A DNA stretch of 64,000 nucleotides from Paracyclopina nana (Eukaryota; Arthropoda; Copepoda; Cyclopoida; Cyclopettidae): positions 930,001-994,000 of the forward strand of contig JAGUCH010000004.1 in assembly GCA_019096065.1 (NCBI GenBank). The letters run 5' to 3'. Made by a program: the position numbers and the translations under genes. Below the pieces are notes generated by a model. The model did not search any database and had not been told where the DNA came from. It worked only from the letters and a program-made list of their open reading frames with translations. Shown one piece after another: positions 47,808 through 59,400 of this stretch (position 1 is the first letter of the stretch; each line of letters starts with the position of its first letter).

Positions 47808-48650
47808 TTTAAGTATCTTAGCCAGTTTGGGAGAAGAAGCAAAATATGTGAATCTTACTGAAGTGTAAGGGTTTCAAAAATATTTTTAGGTCAAATGAAG
47901 GAACCCAAATGGAGCTGAAATGTTAAAAATAGGAAAGTTCATCCTATTAATTTTCATTTCTGAGAAATTACCTTGCTTCTTTTTTTCGGCCATACCTTTT
48001 TTATCGCCTTTTTTCTGATTATGTTAGTTACTGAAGTACTTTTTTTTCTGAAAACCGGACTTCCCAGCTCAGAAATCATTATCATTTTGAAAAAGGACCT
48101 TAATAGGACAGTAAGACATCTTTTAATTGTTCATGTCGCCTGGAAAGTGAAAGAGGGTACGAACAAAAAGCAGCATTTGATAATGAGATAGAGCTTTATT
48201 TACTAGCTCGAACAATTAATATAAGAGCTTGAAACGCAAATGAGCCAATTTGCTTTGGCTAGTCCAATCATTATTTTTCTGTGACATAGCCCTCATGCCA
48301 AGACGTTCCAACTTCGACGTCACTCATGGCTGTCGGCAACATTTCAAAAAATAAGGGTGATATTACAACTCATACACAAGTTCTTGAGGCCTTCTTCACT
48401 GTTGATGGGCAACGGTTCATGGCAGCTGATGTCTGAAATCATGACACATGCCACGTTAATAGAGTATGTGCATTGAAGAGCGCAATTATCGCATCAGTAC
48501 GTAATATAGAAAAAAATGGAAAAGTGTGGCTAAATCCAGCAATAATGATAAGGAGCACCCCAAGGCAGTACGAGAATAGTAATCCAAATTGTCACACACA
48601 TTGTAGCAGTAGAAGTAATAGCTAAATTCAAAAGAGTAGAATAGTGATGT
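47808..48650. other. Intergenic; 3' flank of hnRNP K
   Basis: AT-rich; the last part is likely the 3' UTR of the minus-strand hnRNP K gene. A short plus-strand frame at 47973-48191 shows no family feature and is not called. Confidence 0.45.
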
Positions 48651-50006
48651 TTAGTATCTGCCCGGAGGGCCTCCATAAGCAACTTGGGGCGGGCCGGCGT
48701 GTTCGCGAACAGATTGCTGTAAAAGAAACTGGGCCGTTTGAATTTGCCGCTGGCTGCCAGTGATGGTGATGATCCTCTCATTCGAACCGTGAACGGGTTC
48801 ATCTATGGTGATGCTGGCCTTGGAGTCGGAGCGAATCTTTCGAATTCTTGAGCCTCCAGGCCCAATAATGGCACCAGCCATATCTTTGGGAATGGTAACC
48901 TGGGTCGTTTCCTGATCCCCATTATCATCTTGGCCACCTCCACCTTGAAATGGAGGCTGCTGCTGCTGCTGATTCTCGACATTGCCGAAATTCCCTCCTC
49001 CTCCTCCAGAGTTTTTGCCATAATTGGCAACATCTACGTTATTGTAGCCAACTTCATATCCGCCTCGTTGGCTGCGAGACTGGCTGCCATATCCTCGTTG
49101 ATTGCCACCACCAAAGTTGTCTTCGTAACGATTGAAGCTACGGTGGTTGCTCGGTGGTCCTCCTCCTCCTCCCCCTCCGCGGCCTCCACCATAAGCTCCT
49201 TGTCCTCCGAATCCTGATCCGTTCATTCCACCACCTCGTCCTCCTCTCATGCCATTATTGCTGCCCCCGTGGCCACCACCTCCAGCAGCTGGTGGCGGCC
49301 CCATGGAGGTCAGACGAGTTGGGCCTCCGTACACGTCCATTTCTGACCCATACCCTCCATACTCAGAGGCGTAGTAGCCGTCAAAGTTGATGGGGTCATA
49401 GGGCTGGTCGCCTCCCTTGATCTCAGTGTTGCTAATCACCTCGAACACCTCTTTGAGTGCAAGGATGATTTTCTGGAGGGTGCCATGCACCGCGACACAC
49501 CTGTCGGTGCTTTGAGGGGCGCAGGTCTGGTACACCTTAATATTGGCACCGGAGGCATCTCGGATCTCCTTAATTTTGAAGCCTGCCCGGCCAATGATGC
49601 CGCCAACAATGGATTGGTGGATGAGCAGCCTGACCTCAAGGACAGGGCCCTCGGGCCCAGAAGAAACGGGGGCTTCGGGGTTTTTCCCAGGACCTCTTGT
49701 CGCCTCCTCTGTGAGAACAGGGACAGTTTGCTCCAGCACGCTTGCAATGATGTCAGGCGTATCAGCTTGGACTGTCATCACCCGTTCAGGCCCAGGGCAG
49801 TCAGGGACCCTGATGCTCGCATTGAATTCAGTCCTCAGCTTCTGAATGTTTTGGCCGCCTTTGCCAATGATGCTTCCAGCGCATTTGCTGGGCACCAGGA
49901 GGCGAACCTCGAACTTGTCGCCTCGATGCCGCTTGACATTCATGGCGTTGGCGGGCCCACCGTGTCCTCCGTGAGAACCGCCCTCGTAGTTGCCGCCACG
50001 TTTCAT
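48651..50006 (-). CDS. HNRNPK: hnRNP K, poly(C)-binding KH-domain protein
   Basis: A nuclear/cytoplasmic RNA- and ssDNA-binding protein with roles in splicing, transport and translation. Single exon, 451 residues. Three KH domains: KH1 about 30-100 (VRLLVPSKCAGSIIGKGGQNI), KH2 about 125-195 (LLIHQSIVGGIIGRAGFKI), KH3 about 365-435 (IPKDMAGAIIGPGGSRI), with GKGG, GRAG and GPGG loops. A Gly/Arg-rich linker (RGG-type repeats, about 230-345) and a Gln run separate KH2 and KH3. The coding region is clearly more GC-rich than its surroundings. Absence of introns is notable beside the multi-exon neighbours and could reflect intron loss. Confidence 0.96.
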   Translation of the reverse strand: MKRGGNYEGGSHGGHGGPANAMNVKRHRGDKFEVRLLVPSKCAGSIIGKGGQNIQKLRTEFNASIRVPDCPGPERVMTVQADTPDIIASVLEQTVPVLTEEATRGPGKNPEAPVSSGPEGPVLEVRLLIHQSIVGGIIGRAGFKIKEIRDASGANIKVYQTCAPQSTDRCVAVHGTLQKIILALKEVFEVISNTEIKGGDQPYDPINFDGYYASEYGGYGSEMDVYGGPTRLTSMGPPPAAGGGGHGGSNNGMRGGRGGGMNGSGFGGQGAYGGGRGGGGGGGPPSNHRSFNRYEDNFGGGNQRGYGSQSRSQRGGYEVGYNNVDVANYGKNSGGGGGNFGNVENQQQQQPPFQGGGGQDDNGDQETTQVTIPKDMAGAIIGPGGSRIRKIRSDSKASITIDEPVHGSNERIITITGSQRQIQTAQFLLQQSVREHAGPPQVAYGGPPGRY

Positions 50007-50809
50007 AATTGCAAATTGTTGGGCCAGATTGCCAAGAACTCAAATCCAGGGGGGAGCTAAGAAGCTACAATGCAGGGCCAGGGCCGGGGGCGGGTATGTG
50101 AGGGGTGTTTTGTGTCACTGATCTTTTTTCTTGGGGGGTCAGTGTTTGGGGGCCGGGACGCTAATAACTGCAATAATAAGGCCATCATTAAGTGTGTTTG
50201 CACTTGTCTTTCGTCCCCGCCAATAGATGTTAAGAAACCTAGGGGCAGCCGTGAAAAAAGCCCACTTACCCAGAAGTTCGTCGCCCTCCACGATTTCTAT
50301 CTGTGTTTGTCAAAGATGCCAACATAAGATAAACAAACTTGAGGCAAAGAGCACGTGACCAGTTCGAATCTAGGGCAAGCTATCAATTTTAACTTTAAGA
50401 ATCTGACATTTTTGCCATTATTCTCCAACATTAAGTAACATGAAATAATCTGATTAAACTGAGCTCTTTTCATGCATGTGAGGCCAACTTTAACCATTGT
50501 GGTAGGTGTTTTTGCAAAGTTCTGAGAAAACTGTCGGCCGCAAATTTTGCTGATCGGTTGTCAGATATTTCAGACGTGGAAAAATTAGTCGTCAAAAGTT
50601 GGCCGTAACGGTCACAATTGCGCAGATTTAAATCTCGCCAAACGGTTTGATAACGCTGAGCTGGAATTGACTACGGCCATTTTTAACGGAGTTTCGTGAG
50701 TAACAGCAAGCGTATTTATTCCGTCAAATCAACATGTTCAAAACAAACGCGCAACAAAACATGAAACTTTGACGATTTGTCAATCATATGTTATCATCGT
50801 GACGCAATC
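50007..50809. promoter_or_regulatory. Head-to-head spacer upstream of hnRNP K
   Basis: About 800 bases; the first 200 are GC-rich next to hnRNP K and likely contain its promoter and 5' UTR. The remainder lies upstream of the plus-strand Lys/Ser-rich gene. No other feature recognised. Confidence 0.35.
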
Positions 50810-51373
50810 ATGTCTTTTTTATGGAGTGTGGACTCGAAAGCAAAGGCCGAGAAGAGGCCAAAGCCCAACGAGTCAAATTCGGATGCTGAATGTGAGAAAA
50901 GTCCCACGAGAAAAGTGCCAAAAACGGACAAGCCTGAAGAAGATGACGATGGCGACAAGAGTGAAAAAATCAGCCCGGCGAGTGTGAAGAAGGACAAGAA
51001 GTCACTGAAAAGACCCTTGATCATAGATCAGCCTGAACCAGAGTGCCCAAAGAAAACAAAGAGCTCCAATTTGAGGCCAGAGATTCTGAGCTCACTGTCA
51101 AGCTCGCAGTTGGAAGAGAAGCCGTCTAAAAAACGATCGCTGCCCCTTGAAGAAAGCAGCAGCAAAGAAGTGAAAGATGAAGCTCCTGCCAAAAAGTTGT
51201 TGTTCGCCGAGGATCTCTCGCCCCAAAAAGGCATGAAAATTGGGAAGAAAAGCGTACCTGAAACGCCTGAACAGATCAAGTCACCCAAAATTGACCCTGA
51301 GGCTTTAAAAGCTGATCAGGAAAAGAGTGAAGAAAGGGGTAAAAAACTCCTTGAAGCATTTAATGACGACTAA
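50810..51373 (+). CDS. Unrecognised Lys/Glu/Ser-rich protein, 187 residues
   Basis: Starts MSFLWSVDSKAKAEKRPKP; the rest is low complexity, with lysine-rich and acidic stretches, several Ser-Pro/Thr-Pro sites (KSPTRK, ISPAS, LSPQKG, VPETPEQIKSPK) and bipartite basic clusters (KKDKKSLKRP, KPSKKRS). Composition fits a disordered nuclear phosphoprotein. The C-terminus EERGKKLLEAFNDD may form a helix. No family recognised. The ATG at 50810 is the first in frame. Confidence 0.55.
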   Translation: MSFLWSVDSKAKAEKRPKPNESNSDAECEKSPTRKVPKTDKPEEDDDGDKSEKISPASVKKDKKSLKRPLIIDQPEPECPKKTKSSNLRPEILSSLSSSQLEEKPSKKRSLPLEESSSKEVKDEAPAKKLLFAEDLSPQKGMKIGKKSVPETPEQIKSPKIDPEALKADQEKSEERGKKLLEAFNDD

Positions 51374-51495
51374 TTTGATGCTATCAATCTCAGAATTAAA
51401 GTTATGTTATTGTCAGCTGTGTAACTGTGCACATTTAACAATACCTTGAAATCCCGTTGCTTGGAAGCTCAAGTTTATTATTTTTGGTTGCGAGA

Positions 51496-52326
51496 ATGCG
51501 TGCTCTTTCACTTATCTTTTGCTCAATTGCATCAATTCGTTGCGCAGAATGGACAGAATTTCATTATGAAATATTGGAACAAGCATTGCTGAGTGTAGCA
51601 GATGAATATTTCCCCATGGATCACTCACTGGCTAAACGATCAACAACTTGTCCTGGAGGAAATGGAAAATTTGGCTTCAATTCATACAGTCTTTTGACAG
51701 CTGTCATCTTGGGTTTCACAGCAGTGAGCAATGTGATAGATAATGTGAATAACAATCTGAATAACAACAATAATAATAACAACCAAAATGATGTTGGAAG
51801 CATTCAAGGGACCTCTCAGGTACGCCTTTTTCTTCTTCAATGGAACGCGATGTTGCCTTGAAACTGTGCTTCATCTAGGATGTCGATTTGATGTCTACTT
51901 CAATGACAATGATCATAACGATTGTACCTCCTGTGGGTCCTCCCATTCCTGTTTTAGTGGGGAGAGCATTACAACCTACTCCCAATGCTACATTTGATAT
52001 TTATTTAGCTGAGCAGTTTAATAAAGATGGAGTTTACTTTGAATTGGACGACTCCACCATGGTTTTTCCAAATGGCACACTCATCTACAGGTAACCAAAT
52101 TATGGCCAATTAACTAGCCCTTATCAATGACATTTTGTGCACCAATAGTAATGGAACTGTCACCCAAGGACAAGTTTATTTTGGTGCAGTGGACTCTAAA
52201 AACCAAAGGGAGATGAAAAAATTGAGTGACATTTTGAACGTCGATCATTTGACCCTGGAAGATCTCAGATATATGAATCAAATCAGGCAGGCAAAAAGTG
52301 GGCTAGTAAATAAAGCGATTTTCTGA
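51496..52326 (+). CDS. Unrecognised secreted protein with dibasic site and Asn-rich tract
   Basis: Exons 51496-51819, 51879-52090 and 52149-52326, about 237 residues. Signal peptide MRALSLIFCSIASIRCAEW. A dibasic site (SLAKRSTTCPGG) could release the N-terminal part. Then FNSYSLLTAVILGFTAVSNVI, a hydrophobic stretch running into a polyasparagine tract (NNNNNNNN), and two N-x-T sites (PNATF, PNGTL). Arthropods have many lineage-specific proteins with a hydrophobic F-N-x-Y/F-S-hh core followed by Asn runs, and this resembles them; function unknown. The last exon (LSDILNVDHLTLEDLRYMNQI) looks helical. Confidence 0.65.
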
Positions 52327-52443
52327 TCATTAAAAGGTTGCGTCAAAATAAGATTGGAAAATTCCGCGAATCGACCGATCGTCAATTTGTCACTCGTCAG
52401 CTGAATTTGTAAACAAGGAAGAAATAAAATTTGAAAGTGGAGA

Positions 52444-52818
52444 ATGGCTGACAAAAAGGCACCCGACATGGAATTGCGCAAAGCTTTCGTAGAACTGCAA
52501 ATGAAAATGGTCGACTCGAAGCAGAAGATAATGATGGCCGATATGCAAATGGAAACGAACAAGCGGGCCATCACTCACACCTTACTAACCAAGTCCGAGC
52601 TGAACAATTTGCCCGAAAACACCCGGCTGTATGAATCAGTGGGGAGGATGTTTTTATTGTCGTCTCTGCCCGAAATCACGGCCATTTTGGAGAAGAAGGA
52701 ACAAAATTGTCTAGAGAAGAACAAGAATTTGGAGGCCACTAAAGATTACCTGCATAGAAGCATCAAGGATGGAGAAAACAGTTTAAGAGAGCTGATTGCA
52801 CAAAAGAAAGCCCAATAA
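52444..52818 (+). CDS. PFDN1: Prefoldin subunit 1
   Basis: Beta-type subunit of the hexameric cytosolic chaperone that hands actin and tubulin to CCT. Single exon, 124 residues, the normal length. N-terminal coiled coil (MELRKAFVELQMKMVDSKQKI), central hairpin with LYESVGRMFLLSS, C-terminal coiled coil (YLHRSIKDGENSLRELIAQKK). Convergent with TMEM60, about 60 bases apart. Confidence 0.95.
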   Translation: MADKKAPDMELRKAFVELQMKMVDSKQKIMMADMQMETNKRAITHTLLTKSELNNLPENTRLYESVGRMFLLSSLPEITAILEKKEQNCLEKNKNLEATKDYLHRSIKDGENSLRELIAQKKAQ

Positions 52819-52879
52819 AACTGCCTTTCGTTTCCCATATCATTGAACATATTTATTCATAAAGCATGATGATTAAGCT

Positions 52880-53287
52880 TCAATTTGATGTAGCTTGTCT
52901 GTACAGTGTGCATGTAACATCGGCAATCGTCATGGGCAAAATGATCCATACAGGAATCATGACATAGTACAGAGGAAGTTGAAAGTTGGGATTGTCTTTG
53001 TTTTCCAGCTTGAGACACAGAGTAATTTGGGCACTCAACTTCAAAAGTGCACATGCCAAATTCCATACTTTCCGCTTCATCGACTTGAAAGTGCGATTGT
53101 AGGGTCTCTTGCAGTGGGTGACCAAGTTGAACGTGAGATAGAGCAACAAGATGCTGTCATACAGCCACATGGGAATGAAAACGATAAACCACGACCACCT
53201 AGTGCGTTCATCCAACCTCAAAACAAGCAGAATTAGGAAGATGAGGCAGATGAACCAAGTGCACAATGCTCGGTGCAGAACAGCCAT
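52880..53287 (-). CDS. TMEM60: TMEM60-like four-helix membrane protein
   Basis: 135 residues, single exon. Hallmarks of the TMEM60/TMEM185-like family: LCTWFICLIFLILLVLRLDE, then WSWFIVFIPMWLYDSILLLYL, a basic loop, LLKLSAQITLCLKLE and PLYYVMIPVWIILP. About four membrane segments. Cellular role poorly known. Its ATG lies 11 bases downstream of the stop of the F-box gene on the same strand, suggesting cotranscription. Confidence 0.88.
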   Translation of the reverse strand: MAVLHRALCTWFICLIFLILLVLRLDERTRWSWFIVFIPMWLYDSILLLYLTFNLVTHCKRPYNRTFKSMKRKVWNLACALLKLSAQITLCLKLENKDNPNFQLPLYYVMIPVWIILPMTIADVTCTLYRQATSN

Positions 53288-53298
53288 TTTTCAGCCTG

Positions 53299-54116
53299 CT
53301 AATTAAGAGCTAGCAAAATGGAGCTGGTAGCAGCTTTCAAGCATTTCAGGTCCTCTTTTGTGTGATTTCCATTATTCACCTCAACCTGTATAAAGAAAAA
53401 AATGGAAAAGTCAATCGTGCAGAAATTGCGCAAAAACGTAGCTCTTTTCGCCAGTTTAAATTGAAAAATGCCAAAAATCTGAAATAGTTGAAAAAGTCCA
53501 CATCTGGTATTTTTCCCTACTCTACAGTGGCGCCATCTAAAGTAGAAAAAACGCCTGAACTAAATTAGATAAGAATTGTACAAACCAATTTCAAGTTTGG
53601 CAGTCTTTTGTGCAGCTTGAAGAATGGAGACCCATGAGAAGTCGGCACAACCGGGAGATTTTTCCAGACAATCCCACTCAATGACAGCTTTTGCAGCGAT
53701 CTTGGCAACTTTCGCAAAGGGACGTCGTGATACTCCAGAGAACAATTTGTCAGCTTGAATTCAGCCAAATTTGTGCACCTTGTTTGAATGCTATGCAACA
53801 AGGACTCGGGTATGAGCAGTTTGTTGGCCTTGGAAAAGCCGCCGTGAATTCGAATGGTTTGAGTGAATGGACCAAGGAAGCGGACAATTTTTCTGAGCAC
53901 AATGGGCTTCACATTGCCGCCATTCCAAATGACCTTTTTCCACAGAGATTTGTCGCCACAAAGGTTGAACAGCTTGGAGAAAAGTCTGAATCGACTTTGC
54001 TCTTCCAATGTCAAATTTGTCCACACCAGAAGATTATCCGCTGTCAAATAGCTCAAAATGTTCAGCCACACTTGATCGGGTAAATCAGCCGGTCCAATGG
54101 AGGCCAATTTGGCCAT
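53299..54116 (-). CDS. F-box protein, FBXL12-like, short
   Basis: Exons 53586-54116 and 53299-53385, about 205 residues. The N-terminal F-box (about 6-50: IGPADLPDQVWLNILSYLTADNLLVW ... LWKKVIW) would bind SKP1 in an SCF ubiquitin ligase. Downstream are leucine-rich repeat-like segments (LLHSIQTRCTNLAEFKLTNCSL, LPRSLQKLSLSGI, LPNLKLVEV). The pattern resembles FBXL12, but that protein is over 300 residues, so this is shorter in the LRR part. The short last exon (VEVNNGNHTKEDLKCLKAATSS) was chosen because it gives a phase-0 GT-AG join; the first exon alone stops at 53565. Confidence 0.7.
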
Positions 54117-54529
54117 GAGAATCACACTTGGGCATCAATGACACTTTTCTCAACAAAACCACCAATAAAGCTTCTCTTTAAAAAAAGTTTTGTTTACATT
54201 TCTATCTCTCATCTAGAAGTGATGCAACGAGCGTTGGCTCGACTCGAAAACTCGCCCGAAAATTTCAGCCCGAGCTACAAGAATAAAGCGTGGTAAATAG
54301 CCACGAAATCTCGGAAAACTTGAAAGTATCCTCAAGATGTATGATTGAGTTGGGATAAATTCCCCAAACTCGAGAAAAATCGTTATTAGATCACATTTTC
54401 TTTTGAATAGTATCTTTATTGGGATCGAGCAACTAAATTTAAGGCCTGTTTCAGTGTGACCAATAGTCGACTGCTTAGTTAAAAAGGCTCTTATGTTAAG
54501 CTGAGCCAGCTAAGATTGGATTGTGAGTC
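54117..54529. other. Intergenic, upstream of F-box gene
   Basis: Presumed promoter of the F-box/TMEM60 pair, followed by sequence leading into the CTGAGTCAGCTC satellite. No gene seen. Confidence 0.4.
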
Positions 54530-55190
54530 ACCTGACTCAGCTCTTTTAAAAATGCTACTGAATCAGCTCTGATGAGCTACTGAGTCAGCTGACTCAGCTC
54601 TTATATGCTGCTGAATCAGCTCTGGTGTGCTACTGAGTCAGCTCTGATGTGACGCTGAGCAAGGCATTCTCTTATGAAATGCATTGCTACTGAATCAGCT
54701 CTGATCAGCTGCTGAGTCAACTCTGATGTGCTGCTGAGTCAGCTCTGATGTGCTGCTGAGTCAGCTCTGATGTGCTACACTACAGCAGAGCCATCTCTTA
54801 CATTATGCTAGGCTTACAGATGGTTAGATCTTAGCATCCAACTATTTGGAGGCTTTAGCACCCAAACCTTAAGATATTTATTTAGGACCCAGATCAAAGA
54901 AAGTGTAGGATTTTAAAAAAAACCACCAGGATTTTAGATCCTGAAACTTGCCCCAATTTTAAGCCTTGGTGCCTTCTCCCATGCTGTGTCAGATTTAATG
55001 AGATGCTGAGTCAGCTCTGCAGTGACGCTGAGTCAGCTCTATTGTGATGCTGAGTCAGCTCTATTGTGACACTGAGTCAGATCTTACCTGATGCTGTGTC
55101 AGCTCTATTGTGATGCTGAGTCAGATCTAATCTGATCCTGAGTCAGCTCTATTGTGACTCTGAGTCAGTTCTGATGTGACGCTGAGCTCT
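54530..55190. repeat. Degenerate CTGAGTCAGCTCTGATGTGA satellite, left block
   Basis: About 20-21-bp units reading (G)CTGAGTCAGCTCT(G/A)ATGTG(A/C)(C/T) are repeated with point changes and indels. The block is interrupted at 54822-54980 by a relic of the 29905-30501 MITE family. A related block lies at 60625-60965. A word at 54647-54678 (GTGACGCTGAGCAAGGCATTC) recurs inverted at about 60725-60755. Confidence 0.85.
54822..54980. mobile_element. Relic of the GTCACTAAGGCCTAAAAT MITE family
   Basis: Contains GGTTAGATCTTAGCATCC, TTTAGATCCTGAAAC and a terminal-like AATTTTAAGCCTTGGTGCC, which align with the terminal and subterminal words of the intact element at 29905-30501. It is much shorter and more diverged, and is inserted within the satellite block. 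Confidence 0.6.
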
Positions 55191-56450
55191 CTAGTGATGT
55201 AGCTAGAGGAAATCACATTTTTTGACTTTATCATGAAACCTATGCAACTTCAAAAATGAAAATAAACTCATTAGTATTTTTCTCAACAACAATTTTGGTA
55301 AAAAATCACCTTTTGTTCATGCACAGTGGGTTTATTTGCCGATTTCACGCGCACGGAAAAAAGTCGCGAAATCAACGTAGCACCTTTTTCTTATTAGCGG
55401 TAAGCTAAAAATATGCCATCCTGGCACCCGGGAGAGCAAGTAAGAGCAGCCAATTCTGGTGGATTATCAATTTATGCTATAAGCTTGACTTCCCTGACTT
55501 AATCACTCAATTGGAGTCGTTTGGAATCAAAAGTTATGGGAGATTCAATTTTTGCTCAAATTGTGCAAAGTTGCTGTTCTACTGAATTGGCCAAAATCAA
55601 CTTTTGCCCAAAAATTATGTTTTCTTCACCAAATTTGAACCTTTATCTGTCAATAAACATTAATTTGTGCTCTTTAGGTAGCCTTGAAGTCCTAACAATT
55701 AGAAGCTGAAAATGGGGGCTAAAATCGGAAATCTGCGATTTGACGTAATTTCTCGTGCGCGTAAAATCGGCTTTTTGATCCACTGTGGCATGGTATTTTC
55801 ACCCAAGAATTCAATCCTTTAGAGCTATGTTTGTGGCAATAAGAAAATTCTCTGAAATCCAACACATTTTGCAAATGTCTTCATATGCAAGCTCAAATTT
55901 TGGTTTAATGCTTCAATATCTTCATTTTTTTTAAGCAATTGGAAAGTTTGTTGCATTCAGATGCTCAAATGCAAGGCTTATTTCCGTTTTACCAATTTGT
56001 CAGCTATAGCCTGGTTCAAGAGATTTAGTTCAGTCAATTTTCCGCTACGCAAATCGATGGCGCGTCGGTAGGGGTGGAAAATGGCTGCATGATATTTACA
56101 AAAATGCTCATTTATTGCAAATTTTTGGCTTTTTTATGCAAAATCTGCCTAATTTGATTAAATGAATAACGTGGTGCACAAACAACTGCGACCAGGTTGG
56201 ATCAAGAATTTTAAGGCCATTATAGATGGAAAAAACATTTCCTAAAAAAGTGTCACCCTTCAAAAATCGAAAAAATATTGCCAATATTAATGTTAATAAA
56301 TGTTTCTAGCTGAATATGCATCAAAGAGGCAAGCAGTGTATTGATGTACTAAATTGAGTTAAGAAATATTTTATGCTTGACTTAAAATTGATCATATTCT
56401 AATCCAAACTATGCCCTTGATCAGTTTTGACTGTTGAATTTCCGTCGGGT
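55191..56450. other. Non-coding spacer between satellite and TIR element
   Basis: About 1.26 kb of AT-rich sequence without a supported ORF. TATAGCCTGGTTCAA at 56006-56020 recurs as its exact reverse complement at about 60577-60591, beyond the far end of the element, indicating an outer inverted repeat. Confidence 0.5.
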
Positions 56451-59400
56451 CCTACTAAAAGGCACACAATGCCCACAATTGGCACACAATGCCCACAATA
56501 CCCACAAGGCACACAACCGGCACACAATTACTAAAAGGCACACATCGAGTTAAACAATAAAATTTTTATGAATTCTAAAAGAAAGTTTTTAGCTTAGAAA
56601 TGTGCCAAATATAAAAGTACCTTTTTAAAAATACAAGGAATCACAATTTAGCTAATATTATTAAACATAAGATAATTTGATGCAGCTTCCAAAATGTAAA
56701 AAAAAATTTCTGACTTTCCTTTGCACACAATGATGGCACACATTGGCGCACAATGGCACACAAAATTAACAACCCAGGCACATGATCCAATAAGTTTGCT
56801 TTTTTACTCCATGTGTGCCTTTTAGTAATTGTGTGCCATCATGGCACACAATGGCACACAATGGCACACAATGGCACACAATGGCACACAAAGGCACACA
56901 AAGGCACACAATGGGCCACAATGGCACACAATGGCCCACAATGGCTCACAGTTGCACATAATGGCACACAATGATGGCACACAATGGTACACAATGGCCC
57001 ACAATGGCGCACAATGATGGTACACAATGGACGGTTGAAACGGCAGCCTTTTTACAACACACTACATAAGGCTTGCTGCAAATCAAAGTCAGAAAATTAT
57101 TGCATTTACATTTTCTGGCATTGCTTTGCTGAGATAATGCCAAAATTTCGGCAATTACAGCTAAATCAATTGTTTCAATTGTTGTTAACAACAAAAGCAC
57201 ATATTGGCACACAATGATGGCACACATCGGCACACAATGGCACATCATGGCACACAATGGCACACAATGGCACACAATGGCACACAACGGCACACAATGA
57301 TGGAAAACTAATAGCACACTTTTGTTTTTAGCTTAGCTGTGTGCCAAATATGAAATTAGCTTTTAAAATTATAAAGAATAATAATTTGGCTTCTATTATT
57401 TAATTGAAAAAATAGATACTTTGGGAGAGCTTCCAAAAATGTAAACAGAATAATTTTCTGACTTTGCTTAGCTGAGATAATGAGATAATTACCGCTAAAT
57501 CCATTGTTTTCAACAACCCAAGCACATGATCCAATTAGCTTGCTTTTTTACTCTTTGTGTGCCTTTTAGTAATTGTGTGCCATCATGGCACACAATGGCA
57601 CACAATGGCACACAAAGGCACACAATGGCACACAATGGGCCACAATGACACACAATGGCCCACAATGGCTCACAATTGCACATAATGGCACACAATGGCC
57701 CACAATGGCGCACAATGATGGCACACATCGGCACACAATGTCACACAATGGCACACAATGATGGAAAACTAATAGCACACTTTTGAGACCACTTTTGTGA
57801 CCACTTTTGTGACCACTTTTGTGACCACTTTTGTTTTCCACTTTTGTGACCACTTTTGTGATTACTTTTCTGACCACAAATGGCTCACAATGACGGCACA
57901 CAGTGGCTCACGATGATGGCACACAATGGCAGACAATGGCACACAATGGCATTTAACATAAAGTAAAGATAATTTGATGCAGTTTCCGAAAATGATAACT
58001 GAATAATTTTCTGATTTTGTTTTCCTGAGATAATGCCAAAATTCGGGTATTATGGTTGAGACCGTAGTGTGCTTGTTGTGGGCCAACATGAAAGTTGCTT
58101 TTAAAAATACAAAGAATTAATATTCGGCTTCCACTATTTAGCATAAAATAAAGATAATTTGATGCAGTTTCTGAAAATGAAAACTGAATAATTTTATGAT
58201 TTTGCTTTGCTGAGATAATGCCAAAATTCGGGTATTATGGCTGAGACCGTAGTGTGCTTGTTGTGTGCCAACATGAAAGTTGCTTTTAAAAATACAAAGA
58301 ATTAATATTCGGCTTCCACTATTTAACATAAAATAAAGATAATTTGATGCAGTTTCTGAAAATGAAAACTGAATAATTTTCTGATTTTGCTTTGCTGAGA
58401 TAATGCCAAAATTCGGGTATTATGGCTGAGACCGTATTGTGCTTGTTGTGTGCCAACATGAAAGTTGCTTTTAAAAATATAAGGAATTTAAATTCGGCTT
58501 TCACTATTGACATAAAATAAACATAATTTGATGCAGCTTCCGAAAATGTAAACTGAATAATTTTCTGACTTTGCTTTGTTCAGATAATGCCAAACTTCGG
58601 ACACCGCTGAGACCGTAGTATGCTTGTTGTGTGCCAACATGAAAGTTTCTTTTAAAAATACAAAGAATTAAAATTCGGCTTTCACTATTTAACATAAAAT
58701 AAAGATAATTTGATGCAGTTTCAGAAAATGTAAAAAAATAATTTTCTGACTTTGCTTTGCTGGGATATTGCAAAAATTCGGGCAATTACCTCTGAGACCT
58801 TTGTGCGCTTGTTGTGTGCCAACATGAAAATTGCTTTTAAAAATTATAAAGAATTAAAATTTGGCTTTTGTTATTTAACAAACAATAAAGATAATTTGAT
58901 AATTTTGATAAATTTGAAACCTAACTTCCATTTTTGGACTTTGATTTGCTGAGATAATGCCAAAATTCGGGCAATTAATCCAATGTTGCTAAAGTATCAC
59001 ACAACCCAAGCACACAATGGCTCACAATGGCCCACAATGGCACACAATGATGGCACATAATGGCACACAACGGCACACAATGGCCCACAATGGCACACAA
59101 TGGCACACAATGGCCCACAATGGCACACAATGATGGCACACAATGGCCCACAATGGCACACAATGGCACACAATGGCCCACAATGGCACACAATGATGGC
59201 ACACAATGGCACACAATAATGGCACACAATGGCACACAATGGCACACAATGGCAGTAATTGCCCGACTTTTTGCATTATCTCAGCAAAGCAAAGTCAGAA
59301 AATTGATTTGTTTACATTTTCAGAATTAAATTCGCACAAAAAAAGTCACAAGAGTGGTCACAAGAGCAGTCGCAAAAGTGGTCTTAAAAGTGTGCTATTA

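Noticed and set aside
50366..50385. GTTCGAATC word suggesting a tRNA T-arm
   Set aside because: The flanking bases do not form a five-pair stem and no acceptor or anticodon arm is in range.
56822..59276. Long open frames rich in His-Asn-Gly-Thr-Gln or Cys-His-Cys-Val-Pro
   Set aside because: They are six-frame translations of the GGCACACAATG repeat; frames exist on both strands over the same bases and show no start context or family feature.
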